DNA of 64,000 bases from Campylobacter pinnipediorum subsp. pinnipediorum (GTDB lineage: Bacteria > Campylobacterota > Campylobacteria > Campylobacterales > Campylobacteraceae). The notes below the pieces were generated by a model. That model was not told the DNA's origin, ran no database searches, and worked only from the letters and a program-made list of their open reading frames with translations. Shown here one piece after another: positions 46,568-55,552 of this stretch; the stretch's first letter is position 1; each line of letters starts with the position of its first letter. The stretch covers positions 1,178,001-1,242,000 of the forward strand of contig NZ_CP012546.1 in the NCBI RefSeq assembly GCF_002021925.1. The letters run 5' to 3'. A program made the position numbers and the translations under genes.

Positions 46568-47291
46568 AAAATGTAATCTAGGCGGATTTTGTGTATCCGC
46601 TCTATTTCATGCCGTTTTATTTACGGCTTTAATACATTTTCATTCTGAGATAAAACACACAGGCAAAGAAGAAATCACAAAAATAAGTTTAGGAACTTTT
46701 AATCCGGCTCCAATACCACCTGCTCCAACCCCAACTCCGCCAGCTCCACCAAAACCTGAACCAGTTAAGCCAGAGCCAGTAAAACCTAAACCTATTGAAA
46801 AGCCTAAACCAAAAAAAATAGTTAAAAAAAAGGTTCAAAAACAACCTATTCCTAAGCCTATACAAAAACCAATTGAAAAGCAAGAAGAAGTTATTGAAGA
46901 AACAGCAGAGCCACAGCCAACAGCAGCACCTTCAGCAACAAATAATAGCAATTCTTCCGCAGCAACAAGTTCAAACGCAGCACCAGTAGTTGGAGAGTTT
47001 AACTTTGCAACATCAGCAGGAGATGAAAGATTTTCAAAGATACATAAAGCAATTAAGAAAAATCAAAAATACCCCATGAAAGCAAGAAAAATGAGAAAGC
47101 AAGGTATTGTTGAAGTTAGTTTCTTACTTAAAAAAAGTGGTGCTGTTGAAAATATAAAAGTAGTTAATAGCTCAGGAACAGATATACTTGATGATGCTGC
47201 TATGAAAACAATAAAATTAGCTTCAAAAGAATTTCCGATACTCGAAAAAGACTATCTTATAAAAATCCCAATGGAATATAAATTAAGATAA
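46533..47291 (+). CDS. tonB: Energy transducer TonB
   Basis: Carries energy from ExbB/ExbD across the periplasm to the outer-membrane receptor. It has 252 residues: an N-terminal anchor (GGFCVSALFHAVLFTALIHF, with the conserved Ser-His face), a Pro/Lys-rich rod at about 57-120, a low-complexity Ser/Ala/Asn linker, and the TonB C-terminal fold (YPMKARKMRKQGIVEVSFLL, VNSSGTDILDDAAMKTI). The start lies 35 bases inside exbD, so the two are coupled. A strong hairpin follows. Confidence 0.94.
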   Translation: MRILQLQLSRSKKCNLGGFCVSALFHAVLFTALIHFHSEIKHTGKEEITKISLGTFNPAPIPPAPTPTPPAPPKPEPVKPEPVKPKPIEKPKPKKIVKKKVQKQPIPKPIQKPIEKQEEVIEETAEPQPTAAPSATNNSNSSAATSSNAAPVVGEFNFATSAGDERFSKIHKAIKKNQKYPMKARKMRKQGIVEVSFLLKKSGAVENIKVVNSSGTDILDDAAMKTIKLASKEFPILEKDYLIKIPMEYKLR

Positions 47292-47300
47292 TTATATTTT

Positions 47301-47338
47301 TTACATATAAGCTTATTTTATTTTAAGCTTATATGTAA
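47301..47338. terminator. Bidirectional terminator between tonB and the DUF59 gene
   Basis: A perfect 15-bp stem (TTACATATAAGCTTA / TAAGCTTATATGTAA) with an 8-base loop, flanked by T-rich DNA on the left and AAATATC on the right. It sits between converging genes. Confidence 0.8.
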
Positions 47339-47360
47339 ATATCAAATTATTTTAAAATTT

Positions 47361-47648
47361 CTAACCCAGCTTTGCTTTAACTTCATCACTAGCCATAGTT
47401 ATATTCCACTGTGGTTCCCAAACCAAATTTATATCACACTCTTTTACTCCATCCACTCTCATAACAGCATCTTCTACCCAATTGAGTATAAGTTCGTGCA
47501 AAGGGCATGACTTAGTAGATAGAGTCATTGTAACTTTTGCTTTACCGTCATCATAATAAACATCATATATAAGACCTAAAGATACTATATCAAAACCAAC
47601 CTCAGGGTCAACTATTTTTGAAAGCTCGTTGTAAATTTCATCTTTCAT
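47361..47648 (-). CDS. DUF59/MIP18 family iron-sulfur assembly-like protein
   Basis: A 95-residue protein of the SufT/PaaD-like family: IVDPEVGFDIVSLGLIYDV, then the Cys in TLSTKSCPLHELI, and VKECDINLVWEPQW. Family members help mature iron-sulfur or other metal proteins. It overlaps the membrane protein gene by 11 bases and ends the three-gene unit starting at 49152. The client protein is unknown. Confidence 0.88.
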   Translation of the reverse strand: MKDEIYNELSKIVDPEVGFDIVSLGLIYDVYYDDGKAKVTMTLSTKSCPLHELILNWVEDAVMRVDGVKECDINLVWEPQWNITMASDEVKAKLG

Positions 47649-48816
47649 TTTTTACTCCAAATTTTGTAAATTTAAATATATGTAATGTGTTAGCACAAAC
47701 TAAAAAAATACTAAAAAACAAAAATAATATTGATATTTTTAACCAAAAAAATGATAAAAATATAGCAAACAGATTAAGCCTAAAAGCAGAATATGCCATA
47801 TTTTTCTTAACCATATCATCAAGAAGCGGAACATTTTGTTTTCCGACAAATGGCGAAACATAATGATACCAAACTAAAAAAGGAACTATTTTATAAAAAT
47901 GGGCAACTATAAAAGGATATAAAAATCCATAAGTTATTATAAAAACACTATAAGAATTTCCAAATTTATCAAATCCAAAACAAAAAATAATCAAACTTAT
48001 AAATGATAAAAATAAATTTAAATTCCAATAATCAAAAGCCTTTCTTACTCTATTTTTAAGTATTAAAATAGCTTGAATAACAAAAAGTAAGAATGAAACT
48101 ATTATCATCACCAAAGAAATTTTAATATTCCAAAAAATAAAAAAACCAGACAATATATAAGTAGCAATAGATATCTTTGAAATCAAAAAATTAACCTTAT
48201 GTGACAAAGCAAACATAGGCAAAAGAACACTTCCGGCTCCAATAATTACAAAAAATATAAATCCAATAACAAAATATATATGATAGCGAAGCATAAGCTC
48301 AAAATCCAAACTTACTTTACCAGCAAAAATCAAAGCCAAGAAAAGACCAAAAATAAGTCCTACTATCAAGAACAAAGATGATATAAATAATGCAAAAGAA
48401 GCAAAACTTCTTTTATTGCCCTTTAAAAAACTAAGAAAAAAAGTAATTGCGAAAAACAAAAGAGAGGTAAATAATATCTTTGAACCAATATGCAAAAACT
48501 TATCATTTGCAAACACCATACCAGCAGAAAAAAACAAAAGAGAGATAGCATATATAAATAAGTTTAAATATGCCCCTTTTATGCTAAAAAATGCACTCTC
48601 TAATATAACTGAAGTTAGCTGATATAAAGCACCTATAATAATACTTAAAACAAATCCAACAAAAAATACATGAAAAAAACCAGCTGTATTTAAAGATGTT
48701 AATGCATTAAAATCAGCATAAAAAAACAAAAAAATGCTAACTAGCAGATAAAACAACCCTACCAAAAAATATCCGCCTACCAATCTAAACGGTGGAGCAA
48801 ATGTATTTAGTATCAT
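47638..48816 (-). CDS. Polytopic membrane protein, heme-copper-oxidase/NnrS-like pattern
   Basis: 392 residues, with about twelve hydrophobic spans. Repeated histidines lie at membrane ends: FFHVFFVGFVLSIIIGALYQL, LRYHIYFVIGFIFFVIIGAGSVLLPMFALSHKV and IVAHFYKIVPFLVWYHYVSPF. The GALYQL and GAGSVLLPMF positions recall subunit I of heme-copper oxidases and NnrS-type heme proteins. The metal-site His pairs of an active oxidase are not convincingly present, so I infer a heme-binding membrane protein without proving it. It lies between the DUF2249 and DUF59 genes. Confidence 0.75.
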   Translation of the reverse strand: MILNTFAPPFRLVGGYFLVGLFYLLVSIFLFFYADFNALTSLNTAGFFHVFFVGFVLSIIIGALYQLTSVILESAFFSIKGAYLNLFIYAISLLFFSAGMVFANDKFLHIGSKILFTSLLFFAITFFLSFLKGNKRSFASFALFISSLFLIVGLIFGLFLALIFAGKVSLDFELMLRYHIYFVIGFIFFVIIGAGSVLLPMFALSHKVNFLISKISIATYILSGFFIFWNIKISLVMIIVSFLLFVIQAILILKNRVRKAFDYWNLNLFLSFISLIIFCFGFDKFGNSYSVFIITYGFLYPFIVAHFYKIVPFLVWYHYVSPFVGKQNVPLLDDMVKKNMAYSAFRLNLFAIFLSFFWLKISILFLFFSIFLVCANTLHIFKFTKFGVKNER

Positions 48817-48819
48817 GTC

Positions 48820-49152
48820 TTATCCGTGGCAAATTTGTTTTGTTTCAAAATTTGGCAAAGAAGCATTTTGTTTTAATGTAAAAATAAGTTTAACTTCACC
48901 ATTTTCCAAATCTTCACGCTCTATATCAAATTTATCTTCAATCTTTGGTATAAGCCCAACTGGAAATTTGTGATTTATCATTATGATTTTTGTATTTTTG
49001 TCTTTAACTAGATTTAAAGCAACCATGGCATTTACCATAGGCTCAGGAGGCATGCATTTTCTTGAATCAAAACCTATAAAATCATCTTTTTTATAAAAAC
49101 TAACACTTGCACCATCTACTGCAAACTCTTGCCAATCATTAAAAAAACTCAT
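48820..49152 (-). CDS. DUF2249 domain protein
   Basis: 110 residues. The DUF2249 pattern is visible as SRKCMPPEPMVNAMVALNLVKDKNTKIIMINHKFPVGLIPKIEDK followed by ENGEVKLIFTL. Such domains are small, SirA/TusA-like folds often found near nitric oxide or denitrification genes. A C-terminal Cys-His (ICHG) is present. It is the first gene of the unit; AGGAG precedes the ATG, and the same bases form part of a palindrome. Confidence 0.85.
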   Translation of the reverse strand: MSFFNDWQEFAVDGASVSFYKKDDFIGFDSRKCMPPEPMVNAMVALNLVKDKNTKIIMINHKFPVGLIPKIEDKFDIEREDLENGEVKLIFTLKQNASLPNFETKQICHG

Positions 49153-49154
49153 TA

Positions 49155-49190
49155 TATACTCCTAAATATTAAATAATTTAGGAGTATTAT
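49155..49190 (-). promoter_or_regulatory. Palindrome between the -10 box and start of the DUF2249 unit
   Basis: ATACTCCTAAAT (49155-49166) and its exact complement (49175-49186) flank an 8-base loop. On the minus strand TATAAT (49190-49185) overlaps the upstream edge and the AGGAG ribosome site is inside the downstream arm. Transcripts would start within the palindrome, so it is more likely a DNA operator than an RNA hairpin. Confidence 0.6.
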
Positions 49191-49242
49191 ACTATTTAAT
49201 AAATTTTATTCATTGATTTAGCTCAATAAATAAAAATTCAAA

Positions 49243-49686
49243 TTAAGCTAGGAATTTTTTAGCCATATCACTTATTCTTTTTGGATCAGCACTTGCACCA
49301 AGTCTTTCTTTTGCTGTCTTTATAACATCACCTAGCTTAGCTATACTGCATGCACCAACTTCAGTTATAATCTCTCTTAGTTTGTCTTTTAGCTCATCAT
49401 CACTAAGCTGAGCTGGAAGATATTTGCTTATGATATCCATCTCGTTTTGCTCTTTTTGTGCAAGATCTTCGCGCTCACCCTTTAAAAAAAGCTCTTTAGC
49501 ATCATTTCTTTTTTTAATCTCTTTTTGCAATAAAGGCAACACCACATCATCTGTAAGTTCTACTCTATTATCGACTTCAACTTGCTTTAAAGCAGCATTA
49601 AGAGTTCTTAAAGTATCTCTTTTAAACTCATCTTTTTCTTTCATAGCTACTTTAATATCATCTAAAATTTGTTCTCGTATTGTCAT
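49243..49686 (-). CDS. GatB/YqeY domain protein
   Basis: A 147-residue helical protein of the YqeY family (TIREQILDDIKVAMKEKDEFKRDTLRTLNAAL, LPAQLSDDELKD, GDVIKTAKERLGASADPKRIS). The domain is shared with the tail of tRNA amidotransferase subunit GatB and is thought to contact tRNA; stand-alone members have no settled function. It starts 1 base after the Ppx/GppA stop. Confidence 0.93.
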   Translation of the reverse strand: MTIREQILDDIKVAMKEKDEFKRDTLRTLNAALKQVEVDNRVELTDDVVLPLLQKEIKKRNDAKELFLKGEREDLAQKEQNEMDIISKYLPAQLSDDELKDKLREIITEVGACSIAKLGDVIKTAKERLGASADPKRISDMAKKFLA

Positions 49687-49687
49687 T

Positions 49688-50599
49688 TTAACCCCTTTTA
49701 GTTTTTAAAATTTTATCAAACTCACGCTTAAAATAAGCAACTACAATTCCCTCTCTAAGACCATCATCTATAGTAACAATCTTAGCACTTTCATCTTTTA
49801 AAAGCTCTTTTAATAAAATCATACCAGCAACAACAAGCATTTTTCTATTTTTCCCAACAACAATATCAGCCTTATCATCACAAAGCTCAATCAACATCTG
49901 TTTTAAATCAGTAAAATCTTGTATATCCAAAGAACAACCATTTATCAAATTTGCATCATAATCATCATAATCAATCCCGAGCTTTAAAGCAGCCATAGTA
50001 GTAGCAACGCCTGATGTAAGAACAATAAAATCTTTTTTAAATGATGACAAAAAATCTTTAGCCTGCTTAACAACGCTTGATACATTTTCGTTCATATCTT
50101 TTATAGTTTTAAACTCTTCAAAAAATGTAATAATACCGAATTTAAAACTCCTAAAAGTATTTGAGTCACTTATCTCACTACTAGCACCACCAAGGTCTAT
50201 GCAAACATAATTTTTATCCGGTATTTGAAGTCTATTTAAAGCATTTTTAACACCTAGATTTATATATCTAGCTTCGCTATCTCCGCTAATAATTTGAAAA
50301 TTTATACCAAATAATTCTTTGATTTGTTGAAAGATGATATCTGAGTTTTTTGCTATCCTAAATGCAGCTGTAGCCACAGCTATATGCTCAAACAAAGAAA
50401 AATCAAACTCTTCTTTTGCAAGTTTTAAAGCATTAAAAATACGCTCTTTGGCTTCATCGCTAATTAGCATATTTTCACGAAGCCCTCTAGCACTTCCAAC
50501 AATAGCTTCAAAACTTTTTTCAACAACACAAATTCCATGTTCGTGTTTTATAAGTGCTATTCTTAATGTATTTGAACCCAAATCAATACCTATAATCAT
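49688..50599 (-). CDS. Ppx/GppA family phosphatase
   Basis: A sugar-kinase/actin-fold phosphohydrolase of 303 residues acting on polyphosphate or pppGpp. Motifs are IGIDLGSNTLRIALI, TAAFRIAKNSDIIF, SGDSEARYINLGV and CIDLGGASSEIS. It contains only the catalytic half, lacking the HD-like C-terminal domain of E. coli GppA. Choice between exopolyphosphatase and pppGpp phosphatase is not possible from sequence alone. It is divergent from the phosphate permease, which fits phosphate metabolism. Confidence 0.9.
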   Translation of the reverse strand: MIIGIDLGSNTLRIALIKHEHGICVVEKSFEAIVGSARGLRENMLISDEAKERIFNALKLAKEEFDFSLFEHIAVATAAFRIAKNSDIIFQQIKELFGINFQIISGDSEARYINLGVKNALNRLQIPDKNYVCIDLGGASSEISDSNTFRSFKFGIITFFEEFKTIKDMNENVSSVVKQAKDFLSSFKKDFIVLTSGVATTMAALKLGIDYDDYDANLINGCSLDIQDFTDLKQMLIELCDDKADIVVGKNRKMLVVAGMILLKELLKDESAKIVTIDDGLREGIVVAYFKREFDKILKTKRG

Positions 50600-50696
50600 C
50601 TTTAACCTTTATAAAATTTTATTTTTGGTAAATTTTATCAAATTTCAATAAACATAAAGATATAATCAACAAATATTTTTAAATCAAGGACACAAC

Positions 50697-52235
50697 TTGA
50701 CACGAGACAACCTGATAGCCTTTGTTATATTTATAATTACTATAGTATGCTTTTTTACGTGGGGAATCAACACTATACCAAATAGCAAATATTTTATATT
50801 TTTTATAGCAAGTCTTTTTGGTATATTTATGGCGTTTAATATAGGCGGAAACGATGTAGCAAATAGCTTTGGAACTAGTGTTGGAGCAAAAACTTTAACA
50901 ATAAAACAAGCCCTTATAATAGCTGCTATATTTGAGCTAAGCGGTGCTGTTTTTGCTGGTGCAGAAGTAACAAATACGATAAGAAACGGTATCATAAACT
51001 TTTCAGATAAAAATGTAATACCGGAAAAATTTGTAGCCATAATGATGTCAGCACTTCTAAGTTCTGGACTTTGGCTGTTTTTTGCATCAAGAAAAGGACT
51101 TCCTGTCTCTACAACACACTCGATAGTAGGTGGCATAGTCGGCGCTGGTATTATGATGGGTTATACAAGCTATGGCGCAAAAGAAGCATTTGAAATGGTA
51201 ACTTGGAGCGAAATAGGCAAAATAGCAATAAGCTGGGTCATCTCACCACTAATGGGTGGCGTGTTATCATTTTTGGTATTTGGCTATATTAAGAAAAATA
51301 TCATAAATCCCACAAGACAACTTAGAATTTCAATTAAAACGCTAAAAAAAGAGAGAAAAATCTTTAAACGTAACTTCATAAAAGAACTAAAAACAAAACC
51401 GGAAAGTGAACAAATAAAAACACTTTCAAACATGATTTTAATCGATGAAGATGATACAAAAAGCACAAAATACAGCGAATACAGATCGCAAATTAAAGCA
51501 ATGAAAGAAAGAGAAAAACAGATAGACTCCTTTGCTGCGATGAAAAAACATATCCCATTGATAGCAGGTTTTGCTGCAATGGTTATATCATCCATGATGA
51601 TTTTTAAGGGCTTAAAGAATATAAATTTAGATATAAGCATAATACAAAGCATATGGATACTCTTTGTTATAGGTGTTTTAGCATATCTTGCCAGTTTTGC
51701 ATTCATTAAAGTAATGAATAAAAATGATGCCGAAAAAAGCATAAATCGTGTATTTTCTTGGTTTCAAATTTTTACAGCCTCATCGTTTGCATTTTCACAC
51801 GGGGCAAACGATATAGCAAACGCAATCGGCCCTTTTGTTGCGATACTTGATGTATTGAAAACAGGAGTTATAAATAAAGCCTCTACTATACCTAGTGTTG
51901 TTATGATTACTTTTGGAATTTCTTTGGTTGTTGGCTTATGGTTTTTAGGAAAAGAAGTTATCTCCACCATAGGCTCCAAGCTTGCCGAAATTTTACCAAC
52001 AACCGGATTTAGCGCTGAACTTGGTGCTAGTATGGTTATACTTCTAGCAACAAAATTTGGAATTCCGGTAAGCTCAACACATATACTTATAGGTGCTGTA
52101 TTAGGAATAGGCATAATAAACAAAAACGCAAACTGGGCTATGGTAAAACCAATACTTCTAGCTTGGGTTATAACACTCCCTGCTTCGGCTATACTATCTG
52201 GTGCATTTTATTTTAGTGTTTTAAAATTTTTATAA
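50697..52235 (+). CDS. Inorganic phosphate transporter, PiT family
   Basis: A cation-coupled phosphate importer (512 residues). The two inverted halves each carry the family motif: FNIGGNDVANSFGTSVGA and SHGANDIANAIGPFVA, with GLPVSTTHSIVGGIVGAG and GIPVSSTHILIGAVLGIG further on. A long charged cytoplasmic insert (about residues 200-290) separates the halves. The start is TTG, six bases after AAGGA. Its 3' end overlaps the convergent selU by 6 bases. Confidence 0.94.
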   Translation: MTRDNLIAFVIFIITIVCFFTWGINTIPNSKYFIFFIASLFGIFMAFNIGGNDVANSFGTSVGAKTLTIKQALIIAAIFELSGAVFAGAEVTNTIRNGIINFSDKNVIPEKFVAIMMSALLSSGLWLFFASRKGLPVSTTHSIVGGIVGAGIMMGYTSYGAKEAFEMVTWSEIGKIAISWVISPLMGGVLSFLVFGYIKKNIINPTRQLRISIKTLKKERKIFKRNFIKELKTKPESEQIKTLSNMILIDEDDTKSTKYSEYRSQIKAMKEREKQIDSFAAMKKHIPLIAGFAAMVISSMMIFKGLKNINLDISIIQSIWILFVIGVLAYLASFAFIKVMNKNDAEKSINRVFSWFQIFTASSFAFSHGANDIANAIGPFVAILDVLKTGVINKASTIPSVVMITFGISLVVGLWFLGKEVISTIGSKLAEILPTTGFSAELGASMVILLATKFGIPVSSTHILIGAVLGIGIINKNANWAMVKPILLAWVITLPASAILSGAFYFSVLKFL

Positions 52236-53243
52236 TTTTAATTGTTTATTATAGATTTGCATAAGCTTTGATTTTGCCAGTTCAAAATCATCTGAACTTA
52301 TAGTATAATCTATCTTTTGTGGCTTTTTGTAAACCTTATCATAGTATTTAACTAAGAGTATCTCACAAACCTTATGTATGTCATTATTTTCATAAGCATT
52401 TATAGCATCATCTCTTGCCTCTTTTGATATAAAAGGGCTAATTTTTTTCATACAAGAGTAAAAAAACTCACTATCCACACTCTTATAATCTTTCATAATG
52501 CACTCTACCCTATTTTCAAGACTAGCCACTATCTCAACATTTATACCACTTCTCATAGAAGTATGCAAACTAGAAGGAACAGTTAATGAGCCTATACGCC
52601 TACTCTCACCCTCTATAAAACATGCTTTTTTATCTTTTAGTAAAATAAGCTCTTCAAATAAATTATCTTCAAACTCTTTTTGACTAGGCTGTTTTCCATT
52701 TATCTCACCAAAAACAGAGCCTAAATGATTTGCTATATGTTCCAAATCCAAAGATGGTTGTAGTGATCTTATGAGCTTGGTTTTACTACTTCCGGTATTT
52801 CCAAAAAGTGTTATAAATTTCAAATCAATAGGTTTTTCAAGCTCATCCAAAACATTTTTTCTATATGATTTATATCCATCAATAAGTCTTTCAACCCTAT
52901 AACCAATCATACTTAAAATTTGAGAAATAGAGTTAGAACGCATTCCACCTCTTGAGCAATAAACACCTATAAGAGATCCGACTTTTGCCATTTCATATAT
53001 CTTTGGTAAATGTTCGCTTGTATTTAGACAAACATATCTAGCACCCAAAACCTTTGCTAATGATCTATTTTGTTTGTAAAGAGTGCCTATTTCATTATGT
53101 TCTTTGTCGTTTAAAACATATAAATTTATAGCACCTTTTATACGAGAATATGCAAATTCGCTAGGACTTCTAGCATCAATAATAAGGTCAAATTTATCTC
53201 TATTTTTTAACCAATTATCTATATCTAACTCAACTAAGCTCAC
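52230..53243 (-). CDS. selU: tRNA 2-selenouridine synthase (MnmH/SelU)
   Basis: Exchanges sulfur for selenium on U34 of certain tRNAs, using selenophosphate and a geranylated intermediate. It has 337 residues. The N-terminal rhodanese domain has the catalytic Cys in GVYCSRGGMRS; the C-terminal P-loop is TLFGNTGSSKTKLIR, with IEGESRRIG. It may act on the same wobble uridine as mnmA at 39380. It overlaps the HIT gene by 14 bases. Confidence 0.93.
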   Translation of the reverse strand: MSLVELDIDNWLKNRDKFDLIIDARSPSEFAYSRIKGAINLYVLNDKEHNEIGTLYKQNRSLAKVLGARYVCLNTSEHLPKIYEMAKVGSLIGVYCSRGGMRSNSISQILSMIGYRVERLIDGYKSYRKNVLDELEKPIDLKFITLFGNTGSSKTKLIRSLQPSLDLEHIANHLGSVFGEINGKQPSQKEFEDNLFEELILLKDKKACFIEGESRRIGSLTVPSSLHTSMRSGINVEIVASLENRVECIMKDYKSVDSEFFYSCMKKISPFISKEARDDAINAYENNDIHKVCEILLVKYYDKVYKKPQKIDYTISSDDFELAKSKLMQIYNKQLKL

Positions 53244-53715
53244 TAAATGCTCTTTTTAATTTTTCAAATAATGGATAAAAAGGTGTTCCATTTACCCTAA
53301 CATCAGCTATCGTAGTGATAAAGTTTGTATCCCTTTCCCATCTAGGCACTAAATGATAATGGACATGTTCGGCTATACCAGCTCCAGCAGCTTTTCCCAG
53401 ATTCATACCTATATTTACACCATCTGCTTTTAATTCATCTTTTAAGATCTTAACACCTCTTTTTACATAATACGACATCTCTTGCCAAATTTCATCATCT
53501 AGTGATTCTATATTATCAAAGTGAGAAAAAGGTATAACCATAAAATGTCCCGGAGAATAAGGAAAACGATTCATTATCCCATAACAAAACTTAGCCCTAA
53601 ACAAAACCCCATTTTTTATATCATCATCAGGGTTGTCTTTTATCGCACAAAAAACACAACCAGTTGGCTTATTTTCAAAGTATTCTGACCTCCACGGCGC
53701 ACATAAATGTTGCAT
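53230..53715 (-). CDS. HIT family nucleotide-binding protein
   Basis: 161 residues. The histidine triad is HVHYHLVPRW, with HFMVIPFSHFDNIE upstream. An N-terminal Cys pair (CVFCAIKDNPDD) and distant His suggest a zinc site, as in GalT-related HIT hydrolases and AP4A phosphorylases. It probably cleaves dinucleoside polyphosphates or AMP conjugates; the substrate is unknown. It follows the trpC relic. Confidence 0.9.
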   Translation of the reverse strand: MQHLCAPWRSEYFENKPTGCVFCAIKDNPDDDIKNGVLFRAKFCYGIMNRFPYSPGHFMVIPFSHFDNIESLDDEIWQEMSYYVKRGVKILKDELKADGVNIGMNLGKAAGAGIAEHVHYHLVPRWERDTNFITTIADVRVNGTPFYPLFEKLKRAFSELS

Positions 53716-53716
53716 A

Positions 53717-53994
53717 TTAATATCCTCTAAGCTTACTAAAAGCTAATTTCATATCATTTTGTCTCATAAAGTGTTTGCCTATCAAAGAGCATCCACACCT
53801 AATTCATTAAGGTATTTTAACTGAGATTTTTTATAAATTCCACTTTCAGCAACTATAATTTCATCTCTTGGTTGATAAGCACTTTGATAAGTCTCTTTTA
53901 GCCACTGTATAGGAAATTTTTGTTTTTTTATTTTTATATTTTGATTTATACTGTCTATAATTTCATCAAGTATCATTTTTAATTCTTTAAGCAT
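53717..53994 (-). pseudogene. trpC: Remnant of indole-3-glycerol-phosphate synthase (trpC)
   Basis: The first part keeps the family N terminus (MILDEIIDSINQNIKIKKQKFPIQWL). After PRD it jumps to the end of the barrel, EIIVAESGIYKKSQLKYLNELGVDAL. A one-base frameshift follows, and the next frame continues LIGKHFMRQNDMKLAFSKLRGY to a stop at 53717. About 165 internal residues, including most of the active site, are gone. The frame from 53994 to 53782 encodes 70 residues. The 5' end overlaps the TPR gene by 16 bases. The same neighbours surround an intact trpC in C. jejuni, as I remember it. Confidence 0.85.
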
Positions 53995-55199
53995 TTATCT
54001 ATCTCTTTTGAATGTAAAATAGCCTCATCTTGTTTTGCGAAGTCTTCATCTTTTAAAACTTTATCCATTATCTCTTTTGCCTTTTTACACTCATTGATTT
54101 TAAAATATCCCCAAGCCAAAGAGTCAAGATAGGCTGAAGATTTAGGATCTATTTTTAAGGCTTTTTTAACCAAAGATATACCCTTTTTATAATCAACATC
54201 GTGATCTATCATTAAATATCCATAATAATTCAAAAAGATAGGATTATTTAGCTTAACTGCACTTTTTTCAAAATTTGAAATGATATTATTTAGTGTTGCT
54301 TTATCAGGTTTTGAGTCATATTTTTCATACTCAAAAATAGCCATCATTGAAAGATAAAAAATATCCTTAGTATCATCGTAGGCATTTTTAGCTACATCAT
54401 AAGCATCTTTATATCTTTTCATAGAAGCATAAACATCTATAGTAGTGTTGTTATCAAAATCACCATTTTTAAGAAGTTCTATAGCCTGATCATTATTTTT
54501 TGAAAAAAGCAAAATTCCTAAAGATAGCTCTTTAAATTTATAATCACCCGTAGCTTCAAATAACTCAGTATAGATTCCAGACAGTTTTATATATTCTTTA
54601 TTCTCTAAATACATATTTGCAAGTTTTGAGCAAACCGATAAACTACAACCATTTTGATCTTTATAATCTTTTAATAATTCAAAACTTTTACTAGACTCAT
54701 CAAGCATAGTCAATTTCAGAAGATTGTCTTCGCTTTGGTCTAAATCATACGCTTTTTGAAAATTTACAAGAGCTGTTTTTTCATCTTTTTCAAATAATGC
54801 TATATCACCAAGCATAAGATAATTTTTTGCATCTTTATCGGTTTTTAAAAGCTCATTAAGAAGTTTTTTAGCACCTACTAAATCACCTTTTCTTATTTTC
54901 TTAGTTGAAAGAAGTCTTATATAAAAAGGATCTTTTTTTAATTTTTCATCAGCCCTACTCATTATCTCATCAATTTTATCATCACTAAAGCTTACAGCTA
55001 ATTTTAATTCTTCTTTTAAAAACTCAGAATCTTTTGTCTGCTTATATAAATCATCATAAACAGCGATTGCCAAATCATAGTTGCCATTATTTGTAAATTC
55101 TAATGCTTTTAAAATTTCAAGATTTATATCTTTTGCATTTAAATTATTTATTAAAAAAATCAAAAAACTTAAAAAAAATATTATTTTATTCCTATACAT
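53979..55199 (-). CDS. Periplasmic TPR repeat protein
   Basis: 406 residues with a signal peptide (residues 1-22, IIFFLSFLIFLINNLNA) and no lipobox Cys immediately after it. Repeated 34-residue helical hairpins are visible, for example NYDLAIAVYDDLYKQ, NYLMLGDIALFEKDEKTALVNFQKAYDLD and SAYLDSLAWGYFKINECKKAKEIMDKVL. Two Cys (CSLSVCSK) may form a disulfide. TPR proteins act as scaffolds; the partner is unknown. It overlaps the cysteine-cluster gene by 19 bases. Confidence 0.88.
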   Translation of the reverse strand: MYRNKIIFFLSFLIFLINNLNAKDINLEILKALEFTNNGNYDLAIAVYDDLYKQTKDSEFLKEELKLAVSFSDDKIDEIMSRADEKLKKDPFYIRLLSTKKIRKGDLVGAKKLLNELLKTDKDAKNYLMLGDIALFEKDEKTALVNFQKAYDLDQSEDNLLKLTMLDESSKSFELLKDYKDQNGCSLSVCSKLANMYLENKEYIKLSGIYTELFEATGDYKFKELSLGILLFSKNNDQAIELLKNGDFDNNTTIDVYASMKRYKDAYDVAKNAYDDTKDIFYLSMMAIFEYEKYDSKPDKATLNNIISNFEKSAVKLNNPIFLNYYGYLMIDHDVDYKKGISLVKKALKIDPKSSAYLDSLAWGYFKINECKKAKEIMDKVLKDEDFAKQDEAILHSKEIDKCLKN

Positions 55200-55552
55200 T
55201 CTTCTTTTAACTCCTTTAAATTATCCTTAAAATAATCCCAAAATGGAAATGTCCTACACTGATTTGGTCTATGCTCATATATAGAGCACATTTTTTTTGA
55301 CATATCAAAAAATATACAAGCATAACCGGTTTTATAATCAACCTCTTTTATACTAAATCTATTTTGAACTTTTATCAAATACCTATCTTGAACTTGTTTA
55401 AAATCCAAATTCAAAAAATCAGCCAATTTTAATATTTCCTCTTTACTTATCCAAATATAGCCACTCTCACCTATGCAACACTTTCCACCACATTCGCTAC
55501 ATTTTGAGCTATCAAAAGTATAATTATATCCATCTTGTTTTAAAATTGACAC
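55181..55552 (-). CDS. YkgJ family cysteine-cluster protein
   Basis: 123 residues. The family pattern is SSKCSECGGKCCIGESGYIWIS, then ACIFFDMSKKMCSIYEHRPNQCRTFPFW, giving the cysteines thought to bind zinc or an iron-sulfur centre. The exact role of the family is unsettled. It overlaps the genes on both sides (13 and 19 bases). Confidence 0.9.
   Translation of the reverse strand: MSILKQDGYNYTFDSSKCSECGGKCCIGESGYIWISKEEILKLADFLNLDFKQVQDRYLIKVQNRFSIKEVDYKTGYACIFFDMSKKMCSIYEHRPNQCRTFPFWDYFKDNLKELKEECIGIK

Noticed and set aside
46689-46883. Minus-strand frame rich in Trp, Phe and Arg opposite tonB
   Set aside because: It is the antisense shadow of the Pro/Lys-rich rod of TonB.
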